Part shown: positions 63,916 through 64,000 of the stretch, piece by piece
Layout: every line of letters begins with the position of its first letter
Numbering within the stretch: the stretch's first letter is position 1
NCBI GenBank assembly: GCA_963810195.1
Contig: CAWEMO010000005.1
Coordinates: 310,001 to 374,000 of the forward strand
Origin: Chersky-840 sp963810195
GTDB lineage: Bacteria; Actinomycetota; Acidimicrobiia; Acidimicrobiales; UBA8190
DNA length: 64,000 nucleotides
Direction: 5' to 3'
Program-made: the position numbers and the translations under genes
Notes under the pieces: model-generated
Database searches by the model: none
Told to the model about the DNA's origin: nothing
Seen by the model: the letters and a program-made list of their open reading frames with translations, nothing else

Positions 63916-64000
63916 GATGATGGACAATCGTCGCAATCGGCTGTGACATCGGTCGGTGGACGCGCCACGCGTTCGACGTCCTGTCACACCCGGATGCTTC

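Overview
The window is very GC-rich and its genes often start with GTG or overlap by 4 bp (GTGA/ATGA). Its gene content points to an actinobacterium, most likely of the class Acidimicrobiia or a near relative. The main evidence is the actinobacterial respiratory branch (ctaE-qcrCAB with a diheme cytochrome c and a three-helix Rieske protein, plus ctaC-ctaD-ctaF), an MptB-type mannosyltransferase, a HelD/HelR-type RNA polymerase-associated ATPase, an F420-type LLM oxidoreductase, DUF3052 and DUF2510. The species assignment is inference.

Layout. 0-10.4 kb: the end of a complex I subunit (nuoN-like), an EAL protein, two PH-domain membrane proteins, a very large MprF-like membrane enzyme, acetyl-CoA synthetase, a HAD-like protein and an LLM oxidoreductase. 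10.4-22.6 kb: an accessory signalling and secretion region with two paralogous histidine kinase/receiver modules, a LuxR-type regulator, a class III nucleotidyl cyclase, an exported protein with near-identical Ig-like repeats, two other exported proteins, and long non-coding stretches. 22.6-25.5 kb: a beta-helix lipoprotein and an epimerase. 25.5-30.8 kb: the operon hemE-hemH-hemG-lnt. 30.9-33.3 kb: HelD-like ATPase. 33.3-37.3 kb: ctaE-qcrC-qcrA-qcrB; 41.3-44.3 kb: ctaC-ctaD-ctaF on the other strand. Between them lie GNAT, DUF3052, PhyH-like and MptB-like genes. 44.4-54.9 kb: a metallo-beta-lactamase-fold hydrolase, tatA, and a TetR-linked acyl-CoA cluster (crotonase, thiolase-like protein, acyl-CoA dehydrogenase, hot-dog thioesterases). 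55-64 kb: a GH31 glycosidase, GNAT, DUF1214, sulfotransferase, SulP transporter, DUF503 and small zinc-ribbon-like proteins.

The most unusual signal lies in the non-coding DNA at 11.8-22.6 kb. Five promoter-like regions share two tandem copies of a CAGGTG-N4-CACCTG-like dyad, 22-24 bp apart. In each, a TANNNT-like -10 lies 61-63 bp from the start of the first dyad. Two of them precede exported-protein genes. The other three precede a recurring 180-195 nt element with a conserved CCCCGCAT core, a core stem that changes sequence but still pairs, and a long 3' hairpin. I read these as three copies of a structured RNA family under one shared regulator, next to two sensor kinase modules. I cannot match this to a described RNA or regulon from the sequence alone.

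Other points for a reader: hemG and the second histidine kinase are each split by a frameshift; the Lnt active-site Cys appears as Ser; several short tandem repeats sit exactly on gene ends.
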